Shown here: in pieces, positions 7,460 to 14,546 of the stretch
Layout: every line of letters begins with the position of its first letter
Position numbering within the stretch: position 1 is the stretch's first letter
From: CAZHTS01 sp964535315
GTDB taxonomy: Bacteria; Chloroflexota; Anaerolineae; Anaerolineales; Anaerolineaceae
Length of the DNA stretch: 20,525 bases
Direction of reading: 5' to 3'
NCBI GenBank assembly: GCA_964535315.1
Contig: CAZHTS010000081.1
Location: 1-20,525, forward strand
The notes under the pieces: model-generated
What the model was told of the DNA's origin: nothing
Databases searched by the model: none
The model's input: only the letters and a program-made list of their open reading frames with translations
Position numbers and translations under genes: made by a program

Positions 7460-9288
7460 TGGCTTCTTCTAATAATCCGGGCGGGGGGAATATGCGCACA
7501 CGCATGATGGATCGCCGGCCGTCTGCCGTAGGGCGGATCGAGAAGGCGCAAAATCCACGTTGGGCGCTGTCGCGGCTGGTGGATTATCTCAAGCCGTACC
7601 GCTGGCGCCTGGTGGTGGTGATGGCGCTCGTGCTTGCCTATACCCTCCTGGGGCTGTTGGGGCCCTATTTGATGGGGGTGGCCATCGACCATTTCATCGC
7701 CGGCAAAGACGCCGCCGGGCTGGCGCGCATGGCGATGTGGATGCTGGTTGTGTATGTGTTCAACAATCTGTTCCAGGCAGCCGCAAACTGGAGGATGGCG
7801 GATCTTTCGCAGCAGGCCTTGAAGCAACTGCGCAGCGATCTGTTTGCCCACTTACAGACGCTGTCCGTCGGCTTTTTTGACACCAACCCGGCCGGCGAAC
7901 TGATGAGCCGTTTGACCAACGACATCGATGCGATTAACCAGGCCGTTTCTCAGAATATCATCTCGTTGTTTGCCGGCGTTCTGTCGCTGGCAGGCATCCT
8001 GGCGGCCATGTTTGTGCTGAACCACTGGTTGGCGTTGGCCACCCTGCTGGTGGTGCCGATTATGTTCTGGTTTACCAACTTCGTTGCCCGCTACACGCGC
8101 AAGGGGTTCCGCGAATTGCAAAAACACCTGGGCGGGTTGAACGGCGTGATGGAAGAAGCCATCAGTGGGCAGAAAGTGGTCAAGGCCTTCCAGCGCAACG
8201 ATACGGTTCTCGAGACATTTCGCCAGCACAATCAGGAAGTTTACCGGGCGGCGTTATCCGCCAATACCTACGCCATGTTACTCATGCCGTTAACCAACGT
8301 GCTGGGGAATTTCTTTGTGATCGTCCTGGCCGGTCTGGGGGGCTGGCTGGCGTTGCAGGGTCTGGCGACGGTGGGGATGATTGCTACCTTTATCAGCTAC
8401 GGGCAGAATTTCATCCAGCCGCTGCGCCAGCTGGCCAATATTTACAATGCCATTCAAGGCGCCCTGGCCGGGGCAGAACGGGTGTTTGAGATCATCGATC
8501 GGCAGCCTGAAGCGCCAGACGTGCCCGAGCCGCTGGGGTTGGAGCCGGTTGAGGGGCAGGTGTGTTTCAATGACGTGACCTTCGGCTATCATGCCGGTCA
8601 GCCGGTGCTCAAAAATATGACCCTGGAAGCGTGGGCCGGGCACAGCATCGCCCTGGTCGGGCCGACCGGGGCCGGCAAGACCACCATCATCAACCTGCTG
8701 ACCCGCTTTTATGAAGTTCAGGACGGCAATATCACCATCGATGGCAAGGATATCCGCACGGTGCGCAAAGCTGACCTGCGGCGTAAGTTGGGGCTGGTGT
8801 TACAGGATACTTTCCTTTTCTCGGATACGGTGATGGAAAACATTCGCTACGGCCGGTTGGAAGCCAGCGATGAAGAATGTGTCGCCGCGGCGCGCCTGGC
8901 CGACGCCGATCATTTCATCTGCCAACTGCCCGAAGGCTACCGGACCCGGTTATCGGAGCGCGCCGGCAATCTCAGTCAGGGGCAGCGCCAGTTGCTGGCG
9001 ATTGCCCGCGCCATTCTGGCCGACCCGGCTATTTTGATCCTGGATGAAGCCACCAGCAGTGTGGATACCCGTACCGAAGCGCGCATCCAGAGGGCGTTGT
9101 TGAAATTGATGTCTGGACGCACCAGCTTTGTGATTGCGCACCGCCTGAGCACGATTCGCGACGCCGATCATGTGGTGGTGATTCGCGACGGCGAGATTGT
9201 CGAGCAGGGCAATCACCAACAATTGCTCGAACGGCGCGGGTTCTACCATCAGTTGTACGTCAGCCAGTTCAAGGGACACGCCATTTAA
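7456..9288 (+). CDS. Heterodimeric ABC exporter, catalytic subunit
   Basis: This is the second half-transporter (610 aa), with a longer N-terminal cytoplasmic tail (about 45 residues), a six-helix membrane domain to about 345, and a nucleotide-binding domain to the end. Walker A is GPTGAGKT (402-409). The catalytic Glu531 (LDEATSSVD) and switch His562 (IAHRLST) are both present, so this subunit hydrolyses ATP. Its signature is LSQGQ (506-510) instead of LSGGQ, the change seen in BmrD, LmrD and TM288, where it faces the degenerate site of the partner. The two genes overlap by four bases (ATGA), fitting equimolar coupled translation. ATG 7491, after GGGGGGAA, is an alternative start that would remove 12 residues. 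Confidence 0.93.
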   Translation: MMASSNNPGGGNMRTRMMDRRPSAVGRIEKAQNPRWALSRLVDYLKPYRWRLVVVMALVLAYTLLGLLGPYLMGVAIDHFIAGKDAAGLARMAMWMLVVYVFNNLFQAAANWRMADLSQQALKQLRSDLFAHLQTLSVGFFDTNPAGELMSRLTNDIDAINQAVSQNIISLFAGVLSLAGILAAMFVLNHWLALATLLVVPIMFWFTNFVARYTRKGFRELQKHLGGLNGVMEEAISGQKVVKAFQRNDTVLETFRQHNQEVYRAALSANTYAMLLMPLTNVLGNFFVIVLAGLGGWLALQGLATVGMIATFISYGQNFIQPLRQLANIYNAIQGALAGAERVFEIIDRQPEAPDVPEPLGLEPVEGQVCFNDVTFGYHAGQPVLKNMTLEAWAGHSIALVGPTGAGKTTIINLLTRFYEVQDGNITIDGKDIRTVRKADLRRKLGLVLQDTFLFSDTVMENIRYGRLEASDEECVAAARLADADHFICQLPEGYRTRLSERAGNLSQGQRQLLAIARAILADPAILILDEATSSVDTRTEARIQRALLKLMSGRTSFVIAHRLSTIRDADHVVVIRDGEIVEQGNHQQLLERRGFYHQLYVSQFKGHAI

Positions 9289-9334
9289 AAAGTTGGCGGA
9301 AAACTCAGAGGGGGAATCTGCCAACCGAACTTTT
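9289..9334 (+). terminator. Terminator-like hairpin after the ABC exporter
   Basis: GTTGGCGGA (9292-9300) pairs with TCTGCCAAC (9317-9325) as a 9-bp stem with one G-T wobble and a 16-nt loop. A run of A precedes the stem, and CGAAC followed by TTTT (9331-9334) comes after it. The T-tract is short and set off from the stem, so termination may be partial, or may act in both directions. Confidence 0.45.
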
Positions 9335-9349
9335 CGAAGCGCCGGTGTG

Positions 9350-9360
9350 TATAGTATAGT
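9350..9360 (+). promoter_or_regulatory. -10 box(es) of the ECF sigma gene, leaderless arrangement
   Basis: Two abutting TATAGT hexamers (9350-9355 and 9355-9360) lie just ahead of the ECF sigma gene. With the first as -10, transcription would begin at or one base from ATG 9363, giving a leaderless mRNA. There is no Shine-Dalgarno sequence. A possible -35 is GAACTT at 9327-9332, which resembles the GAAC core of ECF-dependent promoters and could mean autoregulation; that part is weak. Confidence 0.4.
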
Positions 9361-9362
9361 GT

Positions 9363-9941
9363 ATGCCAGACAGAATGAATGACGACACCGTACGACTGAT
9401 CCGCCGCGCCCAGGCCAACGACCGCGAGGCCTTTGCTGCCTTGTTCGAACGCTACAAGAACCTGGTGTACCGCAGCGCTTACCTGATGTTGGGCGATCGC
9501 GGCGATGCAGAGGACGTGCTCCAGGAAGTCTTTGTGCAGGTGTATCGTTCGCTAACGAGCTACGACCCGCAGCGAGCGGCTTTCAGCACCTGGCTGCACC
9601 GCGTTACCATCAACCGCTGCCTGAACTACCGGAGGAGACGCAGCCCTCTGTCCGTTCCGCTGGAAGAAACGCTTGTGACGGTTGATCTGTATGCGGGGCG
9701 GCAGGAGGAAGATGAAGCCGCCTGGCAGGCTGTGAGTGCGCTGAGCGAAAAACTGCGTGCGGTGGTGGTGCTGCGTTATTCCTGGGAATTGTCTTACGCG
9801 GAAATCGCCCAGATTCTGGAAATTCCGCTGGGGACGGTCAAGTCCCGGCTCGATCTGGCGGTTAAATTGCTGCGCCGGGCGTTGCAATCTGACTCCCGAC
9901 GTGATTTTGTGGCGGAAGTGGAGGTGTCCCATGAAATGTGA
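9363..9941 (+). CDS. ECF-family RNA polymerase sigma factor
   Basis: This 192-aa protein is an extracytoplasmic-function sigma factor. Region 2, at about residues 14-90, contains the helix GDAEDVLQEVFVQVYRSL that contacts core polymerase and the -10 element, followed by FSTWLHRVTINRCLNYRRR. Region 4, at about 122-178, has the helix-turn-helix LSYAEIAQILEIPLGTVKSRL that reads the -35 element. Regions 1.1 and 3 are absent, as expected. The gene overlaps the anti-sigma gene by 11 bases, so the pair is coupled and this sigma is probably held inactive at the membrane until an envelope signal. The start is ATG 9363; ATG 9375 is an alternative. Neither has a ribosome binding site, fitting the leaderless arrangement. 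Confidence 0.93.
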   Translation: MPDRMNDDTVRLIRRAQANDREAFAALFERYKNLVYRSAYLMLGDRGDAEDVLQEVFVQVYRSLTSYDPQRAAFSTWLHRVTINRCLNYRRRRSPLSVPLEETLVTVDLYAGRQEEDEAAWQAVSALSEKLRAVVVLRYSWELSYAEIAQILEIPLGTVKSRLDLAVKLLRRALQSDSRRDFVAEVEVSHEM

Positions 9942-11481
9942 AGAAGTACAGGTTCTATTGGTCGCTTACAGTCATGGCGAAACGACCCCTTCCGAACAGA
10001 CCCTGATCCACGATCATTTGTCCGGCTGTTGTTCCTGCCGGGAGGAATTGTCTCTGCTGATGGCAATGCAGGGGCAGGTCGGTGCGGCGCTGCAGCGCCG
10101 GGCCGCCCACGTCGCTCCGGCGGAGGATGCCTGGGAGCGATTCGAGGCAAGACTGGCGAAGGAAGCGCAACCCTCGCCAGAACGGTTCATCACAAGGCTT
10201 GCGCACCTGGCGCCGGGTGCGAGCCGCATCTTGAGACAAATTTTTGGAGGCGTAACCATGCAAAAACGATTGGTGTTGGCGGCGGTCATCGGCCTGGCGG
10301 CCGTAGCTGCCTTGATCTTGAATAACGTCACCCCGGTCTCGGCCCAGGTGATTCTGGATAAGGCCGGCGCGGCCCGCGCCAGCGAGCGTGTACCGGCGCA
10401 GGGTATTTACCATATGCGCACGCAGATGTATTCTAACTACCATGCCTTACCCGACGGACAGGGCAGCGACATACTGCTTGAAAGCTATTTCGATCCACAA
10501 ACTGGCCGCCAGCGGGCGGTGACCACGGATCGCAAAACGGGTAAGGTGCTGGAGGTTTACGGTCAGGATGGGCATTTTACTTACAGCCTGGATTTTAGCG
10601 AAGGAGCGCAGTACGTTGGCGAAGACGGGCTGCTGCTGGTCTACCGTACGCCCCAGGAGCGCGCAAGACTGGCCGGGCAGAAGGAACGGCTCGCCGGTGA
10701 GACGCCGGAGGCAGCCGAACTGTTCAACCGGCTCCGCTCAGACCCGCAAGTTCAGTTTGTCGGGCAAGAGACCTGGGAAAATGGGCAGACGGTTTATGTG
10801 CTGCGTTCGCAGCAGCCGGTCAAGGCAGCGGTTGACGACGGTGCGCAACCCCCTATGGGTGAAGTGGTCGGCTATTTTGATACGCAGAGCTATGTGATGG
10901 TGGGCAACCGTGCCTGGGTGCAAAAGGATGGGCAGAAGATTCTGATCCATTCTCGCCAGGTGCTGCTGATGGAGATTTTGCCGGAGGGCAGCCCTGTGGC
11001 CTGGGATTTGAGCGATGTGCAAGGCATTACCCTTGTCGACGACCCGCAGCGCGTCCATGGCGATCTGTTGCCCGAGATCCTTTCGGCGCAGGAACTGGCG
11101 GCGAAGACAGGCAGCGCTTACCTGCTCGAAGTCATCCCGGCTGGTTACGAACTGGAAATCAGCGCTCCGCCCCGGCAGGATGAAGGTGCGCATCCGTTTC
11201 TCTATATTGCGAGTTATCGCCACGGGAACGATTATTTTGTCATCCAGGCTTCCGATCCTTATCCCCCGCAAGGGATGCTCGAGGGGTATCAGGACGAGAC
11301 CTACACTACAGCCGGCGGGTTGGTGCTGCGCTTTGCGGCAGATGTCCGCACTTCTTCTGCGGAAAAGACCTTCACCTCGGCGCTGGTCGAGGCCCCCGGC
11401 GGCGTCAATTTTATGATCAACACTTCGCTGCCTCGCCAGACGTGTAAGGAATGGGTTGAGGGGTTGATCCTGGTGAAGTAA
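9931..11481 (+). CDS. Zinc-finger anti-sigma factor fused to an RseB/LolA-like domain
   Basis: This 516-aa membrane protein starts with an anti-sigma domain carrying the ZAS motif His29-x3-Cys33-x2-Cys36 (plus Cys3), which binds the preceding ECF sigma factor in the cytoplasm. A basic linker leads to one hydrophobic segment (about 112-130). The remaining 380 residues lie outside and resemble the RseB/LolA-type lipoprotein-binding fold (start QVILDKAGAARASERVPAQG), with a further C-terminal region. One chain thus combines the RseA-like and RseB-like functions that are separate in E. coli. ATG 9931 follows GGAGG six bases upstream, inside the sigma gene. A second in-frame ATG (10258, Met110) has its own GGAGG seven bases upstream and a signal-peptide-like start ending VSA-Q, so a separate secreted product is possible. 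The extracellular ligand is unknown. Confidence 0.85.
   Translation: MKCEEVQVLLVAYSHGETTPSEQTLIHDHLSGCCSCREELSLLMAMQGQVGAALQRRAAHVAPAEDAWERFEARLAKEAQPSPERFITRLAHLAPGASRILRQIFGGVTMQKRLVLAAVIGLAAVAALILNNVTPVSAQVILDKAGAARASERVPAQGIYHMRTQMYSNYHALPDGQGSDILLESYFDPQTGRQRAVTTDRKTGKVLEVYGQDGHFTYSLDFSEGAQYVGEDGLLLVYRTPQERARLAGQKERLAGETPEAAELFNRLRSDPQVQFVGQETWENGQTVYVLRSQQPVKAAVDDGAQPPMGEVVGYFDTQSYVMVGNRAWVQKDGQKILIHSRQVLLMEILPEGSPVAWDLSDVQGITLVDDPQRVHGDLLPEILSAQELAAKTGSAYLLEVIPAGYELEISAPPRQDEGAHPFLYIASYRHGNDYFVIQASDPYPPQGMLEGYQDETYTTAGGLVLRFAADVRTSSAEKTFTSALVEAPGGVNFMINTSLPRQTCKEWVEGLILVK
10246..10260 (+). promoter_or_regulatory. Internal ribosome binding site and start within the anti-sigma gene
   Basis: GGAGG at 10246-10250 stands seven bases before an in-frame ATG at 10258. 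The encoded segment begins Met-Gln-Lys-Arg followed by about 19 hydrophobic residues and ends in a plausible signal-peptidase site (VSA-Q). Translation here would yield a 407-aa exported RseB-like protein without the anti-sigma domain. Confidence 0.5.
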
Positions 11482-11495
11482 AGTGGGTTGTCGCT

Positions 11496-11537
11496 CCATC
11501 CCCGGAGGCGGTCGTTTGAGACGCCCTCCGGGGATGG
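11496..11537. terminator. Strong GC-rich hairpin after the sigma/anti-sigma operon
   Basis: CCATCCCCGGAGG (11496-11508) pairs perfectly with CCTCCGGGGATGG (11525-11537), a 13-bp stem around a 16-nt loop that contains TTTGAGAC. It lies 15 nt past the anti-sigma stop codon. No T-tract follows in either direction, so it may be a Rho-assisted or atypical terminator, an mRNA 3' stabiliser, or a member of a hairpin repeat family. Confidence 0.5.
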
Positions 11538-11561
11538 GCATACCAGAGGTTTGATGTGGTG

Positions 11562-11601
11562 TTACCATACCCGCCGGGTAATACCCGCTGGATGGTATAC
11601 T
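11562..11601 (+). promoter_or_regulatory. Promoter and palindromic operator candidate of the HD gene
   Basis: TATACT at 11596-11601 is a good -10 box. No -35 consensus is found. Instead the -35 area holds the 13-bp palindrome TACCCGCCGGGTA (11568-11580), a direct repeat ATACCCGC (11567-11574 and 11581-11588), and outer arms TACCAT/ATGGTA (11563-11568 and 11592-11597). This layout suggests a site for a regulatory protein, possibly an activator. Confidence 0.4.
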
Positions 11602-11635
11602 CAAGGGCGGACATTCTATCAAGAGGAGGATCAGG

Positions 11636-12199
11636 ATGAACGTCGACCGCGATGAACTTGCCCGTTTGACGGAGCAATACGGCGGTGCGTGGGGAATCAA
11701 TCACACACGCCGTTTGTTACACCTGGTGGAGCGCATCGCTGCAGGGCGCGGTTATGACGCCGGAGTGGTGTGGACGGCGGCGCACCTGCACGATTGGGGA
11801 GCGTATGTCCCCTGGGCGCAGGAGGGCGTGGATCACGCCCTGCGTTCGGTGCAGGTGGCCGCGACTTTTCTGTCCGAACGGGGCTGCCCGGCGGCGTGGA
11901 GCGAGCAGGTGTTGGCGTGTATTCGCAGCCATCACGCCTGCGATGCGCAGCACAGTCTGGAAGCCATCCTGTTATACGACGCCGATGCGCTCGACTTCCT
12001 CGGGGTGGTGGGGGTGCTGCGCGATTTTTCCAAGAACAGTCGCAATTTGCGCAAAGGGTACGAGGTCAGCCGCGGCCGCCGGGAGAAACTGCCCGGCACC
12101 CTGATCCTGGACAGTTCCCGGCGGCTGGCAGAGAAGCGGGTGGCGGATATGGACACCCTGTTCCTGGCGCTGGCGGAAGATTCTTTCGGCTGTTTCTAG
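11636..12199 (+). CDS. HD-domain phosphohydrolase, function unknown
   Basis: This 187-aa soluble protein carries an HD superfamily domain. The metal-binding set is visible as His23 (INHTRR), the His52-Asp53 pair in AHLHDWGAY, His99 or His100 (SHHACD) and a late aspartate in LLYDADALD (115-120). Such proteins are divalent-metal phosphohydrolases acting on nucleotides or phosphodiesters; the substrate here cannot be told. AGGAGG (11624-11629) is six bases ahead of ATG 11636, a strong ribosome binding site. It appears to be a single-gene unit that converges with the VOC gene, the two stop codons being three bases apart with no terminator between them. Confidence 0.85.
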   Translation: MNVDRDELARLTEQYGGAWGINHTRRLLHLVERIAAGRGYDAGVVWTAAHLHDWGAYVPWAQEGVDHALRSVQVAATFLSERGCPAAWSEQVLACIRSHHACDAQHSLEAILLYDADALDFLGVVGVLRDFSKNSRNLRKGYEVSRGRREKLPGTLILDSSRRLAEKRVADMDTLFLALAEDSFGCF

Positions 12200-12202
12200 G
12201 CG

Positions 12203-12685
12203 TCAACTAAGACTGGCGAGCTGCTGGACGATTTCCGGCGGCATGAAGGTGCGTTGGGCGACCTGTTCGACGCTCAGTCCCTGCGCCAGGAAGCGCCGGA
12301 TGACGAACGGCATGGGTTCGCCGACCTCGACGATGTGCCGGTCGGGATCGTAGAAACGTACGACGCGCTGCCCCCAAGGCTGTTCGTGAATGGGGTGGAT
12401 CAGCTCGACGTGTGCTGCCTGCAACTGTGCGCAGAGCGCATCGAGTTCGTCGCTTTCGAAGTAGATTTCGCAATTACGCCGTCCGAGGGGCTGTGGGTCG
12501 TCTTCGAGGCGGGCGTAAATGGTTTGCAGGGCGTGTTCGGCCTGCCAGATGGCGAATCCGCCGGCAAACCCGACGTTGGGGCCGTGATCCACGAGCACGG
12601 TCTGACCGAGGGTTTCCTGGTAGAAGCGGCGGGACGCGGCGATGTCTTTGACAAACAGTACGGTAGATTGGAAGTGAATGTTCAT
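12203..12685 (-). CDS. VOC-fold (glyoxalase/bleomycin-resistance-like) protein
   Basis: This 160-aa protein shows two beta-alpha-beta modules of the vicinal-oxygen-chelate fold: residues 4-60 (STVLFVKDIAASRRFYQETLGQ) and 70-122, ending in FYDPDRHIVEVGEP, which supplies likely metal ligands His117 and Glu120. A short C-terminal helical tail (126-160) follows. Members act as metal-dependent isomerases or dioxygenases, or as drug-binding resistance proteins; which applies is unknown. The frame extends 17 codons upstream to 12736, but ATG 12685 gives the normal N-terminus and lies exactly six bases after a TATAAC box, which would make the message leaderless. It is downstream of an AraC/GyrI-type regulator on the same strand, with 78 nt between. 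Confidence 0.85.
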   Translation of the reverse strand: MNIHFQSTVLFVKDIAASRRFYQETLGQTVLVDHGPNVGFAGGFAIWQAEHALQTIYARLEDDPQPLGRRNCEIYFESDELDALCAQLQAAHVELIHPIHEQPWGQRVVRFYDPDRHIVEVGEPMPFVIRRFLAQGLSVEQVAQRTFMPPEIVQQLASLS

Positions 12686-12691
12686 ACCTCT

Positions 12692-12697
12692 GTTATA
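12692..12697 (-). promoter_or_regulatory. -10 box of the VOC gene, leaderless arrangement
   Basis: The minus strand reads TATAAC, with six bases between it and ATG 12685, so the predicted first transcribed base is the A of the start codon. No recognisable -35 is found; the region upstream holds three copies of TTCTTGC on the plus strand (12716, 12726, 12747). Confidence 0.4.
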
Positions 12698-12763
12698 CCC
12701 GACCTGCGGCCGCTTTTCTTGCCGCTTCTTGCGCACTTTTTTGCAATTCTTGCGAATCTGGGT

Positions 12764-13654
12764 TCACAGAGGGGTAACGGGCAGACAGATGTCGAGGACG
12801 TAGGGGTGGCCGGGATGGATGTCCGGCGCGTCCAGGAAGATTTCGTAACAAGGGGCGTCGGCGGGCTGGTAGCCGCTGTCGGGCAGCCAGTGGTAGTACA
12901 GGGCGCGGTAGGCCGGCTGGATCTGTTCGGACGGGCCCTCCAGATGCAGGACGGCGCAGGCCCCGGCCGGGATGTCCAGGATGCCGACCAGCGGATCGCC
13001 GGTCAACGTCTCGGGGACGGTCAGCGAGGCGTAGTAGCGGCAGCGATTGGGCGGGGTGATGAGCGGATCGTCATAGGAGATGCCGACAACGCGGGTGGTG
13101 GGGGTGACCAGGCGGCGGGCGTAGGCCCACTCGAAGATTTTCTTCCAGGCCCGCCCGAGGTGCACCGGGGCGTAGCCGTGCAGGCTGGCGACGAAGGCCA
13201 GGTGCAGGGCCGGCATGGGGCGCACTTCCACCTGGAGCGGTACGTTATGCGGCGTTTCTCGGACGGCAGCGATGCCGGGCGTGTCCGGCGGCTGTTGGGT
13301 ACGGGCGTACTCGCGCGCCGGCAGGCCGAAATGCTTTTTGAACGAGCGGGCGAAGGTGGAAGACGAGGAGAAGCCACAGCTCAGGGCGATTTCGGTGATG
13401 CTCAGGGCGGGGGACTTGACCAGCAGGTTGGCGGCGCGCTCGACGCGCAGGCGGTTGACAAAGTCCTGTGGGGTCTCGTCCAGGATGGCGGTGAAGATGC
13501 GGTGGAAGTGGTAGGGTGAGAAACCGCTGACGGCGGCGAGCTGCTCCAGGTCGAGCGGTTGGGCGAGGTTCTGGCCGATGAAGGCGACGGCCTTTTCGAC
13601 ACGGGAGCGGTACAGATCGCGGGAGCGGATGGAAGGCGGCATGAACAGGCTCAC
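12764..13654 (-). CDS. AraC-family regulator with GyrI-like ligand-binding domain
   Basis: This 296-aa protein has two AraC helix-turn-helix motifs at the N-terminus (about residues 18-118; LEQLAAVSGFSPYHFHRIF and ITEIALSCGFSSSSTFARSF). A GyrI-like/BacT-type small-molecule-binding domain follows, from about 138 to the end (VEVRPMPALHLAFVASLHGY at its start). The order matches Rob- and TetD-like multidrug or stress activators. The GTG start at 13654 overlaps the stop of the M23 peptidase gene by four bases (GTGA), with no Shine-Dalgarno sequence, so its translation probably depends on that of the upstream gene; ATG 13642 is an alternative start. The VOC protein just downstream is a possible target or co-expressed partner. 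Confidence 0.92.
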   Translation of the reverse strand: MSLFMPPSIRSRDLYRSRVEKAVAFIGQNLAQPLDLEQLAAVSGFSPYHFHRIFTAILDETPQDFVNRLRVERAANLLVKSPALSITEIALSCGFSSSSTFARSFKKHFGLPAREYARTQQPPDTPGIAAVRETPHNVPLQVEVRPMPALHLAFVASLHGYAPVHLGRAWKKIFEWAYARRLVTPTTRVVGISYDDPLITPPNRCRYYASLTVPETLTGDPLVGILDIPAGACAVLHLEGPSEQIQPAYRALYYHWLPDSGYQPADAPCYEIFLDAPDIHPGHPYVLDICLPVTPL

Positions 13655-14499
13655 GGGGGCGGAGCGACCAGCAGGTTGAGCGGGTCGATCAGTTGAAATG
13701 TGCCCTGGATGCGCCAGGTGCAGTAGGCGGCCATCTCGTCCTGGGTGGCGCTGGGGTCGTAGTGCGCCAGGCTGCCCAGGCGGGCGCCGGCAGGGCCGAT
13801 GCGCGCCTCGAGGTGCAAGTGGGGGTTGAGGGCGTTGCCGCTCTGGCCGATCCGGTTGAGCGTCTGACCGCAGGTGACCGGGGTGCCGGGCTGTACTGCC
13901 GGCGCCTGTTGCAAGTGTGCATAGAGCAGGTAAAGCGAGCGCTCCGCCGGGTTCCAGGCATAGGGGGTGGTAGGGGATGGGCAGGTGAGCGAGATGGGTT
14001 GGATGGGCGCCGCCAGCGGGGTGGGAACGGGCAGCCGTGCCAGCCAGGCAGCGGGCAAGGCGTCCAGCGGCGTTTCGATCAGGATGGCGTTGCCGTAAGG
14101 AAAGCGGTCGTGGATCACGGCGGCCACCTGGCCGCTAAAGACGGCCTGCACCGGCAGACCGGGCAGGGCGATGCGTTGTTCGTCGAGGAAATAGGCCAGG
14201 TCGACGCCCATATGTGGATCGTCACTGCCCTCTTTGGGCGGATGGAATGGGTTGGCGACGATGGCCGGCATGCGTTCGAGAGGGATATTTTGTAAGGGCG
14301 AACAGCGCTGCAGCGCTGGGGTGGGCTGCGGGGTGGGGGTGGTGGTAGGGGTGACAGTCGGAGGGGGTGGGGTAGCGCTGGGCGCTGCGGTTGGGGCGGC
14401 GGATGGCGTCAGAGTGGGCGCAGATGCTGCCTGTACCGGCCGGCAGGCTGCCAGCAGCAGAGGGACGAGGGTGAGGACGGTGCGGGATCGAGCAGACAT
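13651..14499 (-). CDS. M23-family (LytM) peptidase, lipoprotein
   Basis: This 282-aa exported protein has a lipoprotein signal with lipobox LAAC (Cys19), then a Pro/Thr/Ala-rich low-complexity linker (about 27-62) that tethers the enzyme away from the membrane. The zinc peptidase core keeps all family residues: His96-x3-Asp100 (HMGVD), His195 (YAHL) and His227-x-His229 (HLHLE). A proline-rich insertion of about 40 residues (145-185) separates the two halves of the core. Such enzymes cut peptide bonds in peptidoglycan cross-links. ATG 14499 lacks a ribosome binding site, but TATAAT lies 11 bases upstream. The AraC regulator gene overlaps its end. Confidence 0.9.
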   Translation of the reverse strand: MSARSRTVLTLVPLLLAACRPVQAASAPTLTPSAAPTAAPSATPPPPTVTPTTTPTPQPTPALQRCSPLQNIPLERMPAIVANPFHPPKEGSDDPHMGVDLAYFLDEQRIALPGLPVQAVFSGQVAAVIHDRFPYGNAILIETPLDALPAAWLARLPVPTPLAAPIQPISLTCPSPTTPYAWNPAERSLYLLYAHLQQAPAVQPGTPVTCGQTLNRIGQSGNALNPHLHLEARIGPAGARLGSLAHYDPSATQDEMAAYCTWRIQGTFQLIDPLNLLVAPPP

Positions 14500-14510
14500 T
14501 TTGAAAAGGT

Positions 14511-14516
14511 ATTATA
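14511..14516 (-). promoter_or_regulatory. -10 box of the M23 peptidase gene
   Basis: The minus strand reads a perfect TATAAT 11 bases before ATG 14499, so the leader would be about five bases at most. No -35 match is seen at 16-18 bp upstream. This likely drives the peptidase and, by overlap, the AraC regulator. Confidence 0.45.
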
Positions 14517-14546
14517 CCTCACCGCCTGATGCCGGCCGGGTTTATG

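Noticed and set aside
10738..11700. 320-aa minus-strand open frame
   Set aside because: It is antisense to the anti-sigma gene and the start of the HD gene and has no recognisable motifs.
12686..12736. 17-residue N-terminal extension of the VOC protein
   Set aside because: The extension is basic, lacks a ribosome binding site, and would overlap the TATAAC box; the VOC fold begins right after ATG 12685.
12254..13519. 421-aa plus-strand open frame
   Set aside because: It runs antisense across both the VOC and the AraC genes, whose conserved motifs are clear on the minus strand; the composition is typical of an antisense frame.
14318..14420. Possible tandem DNA repeat in the M23 gene
   Set aside because: The low complexity comes from a Pro/Thr/Ala-rich linker after the lipobox, common in exported lipoproteins; no exact repeat unit is seen.
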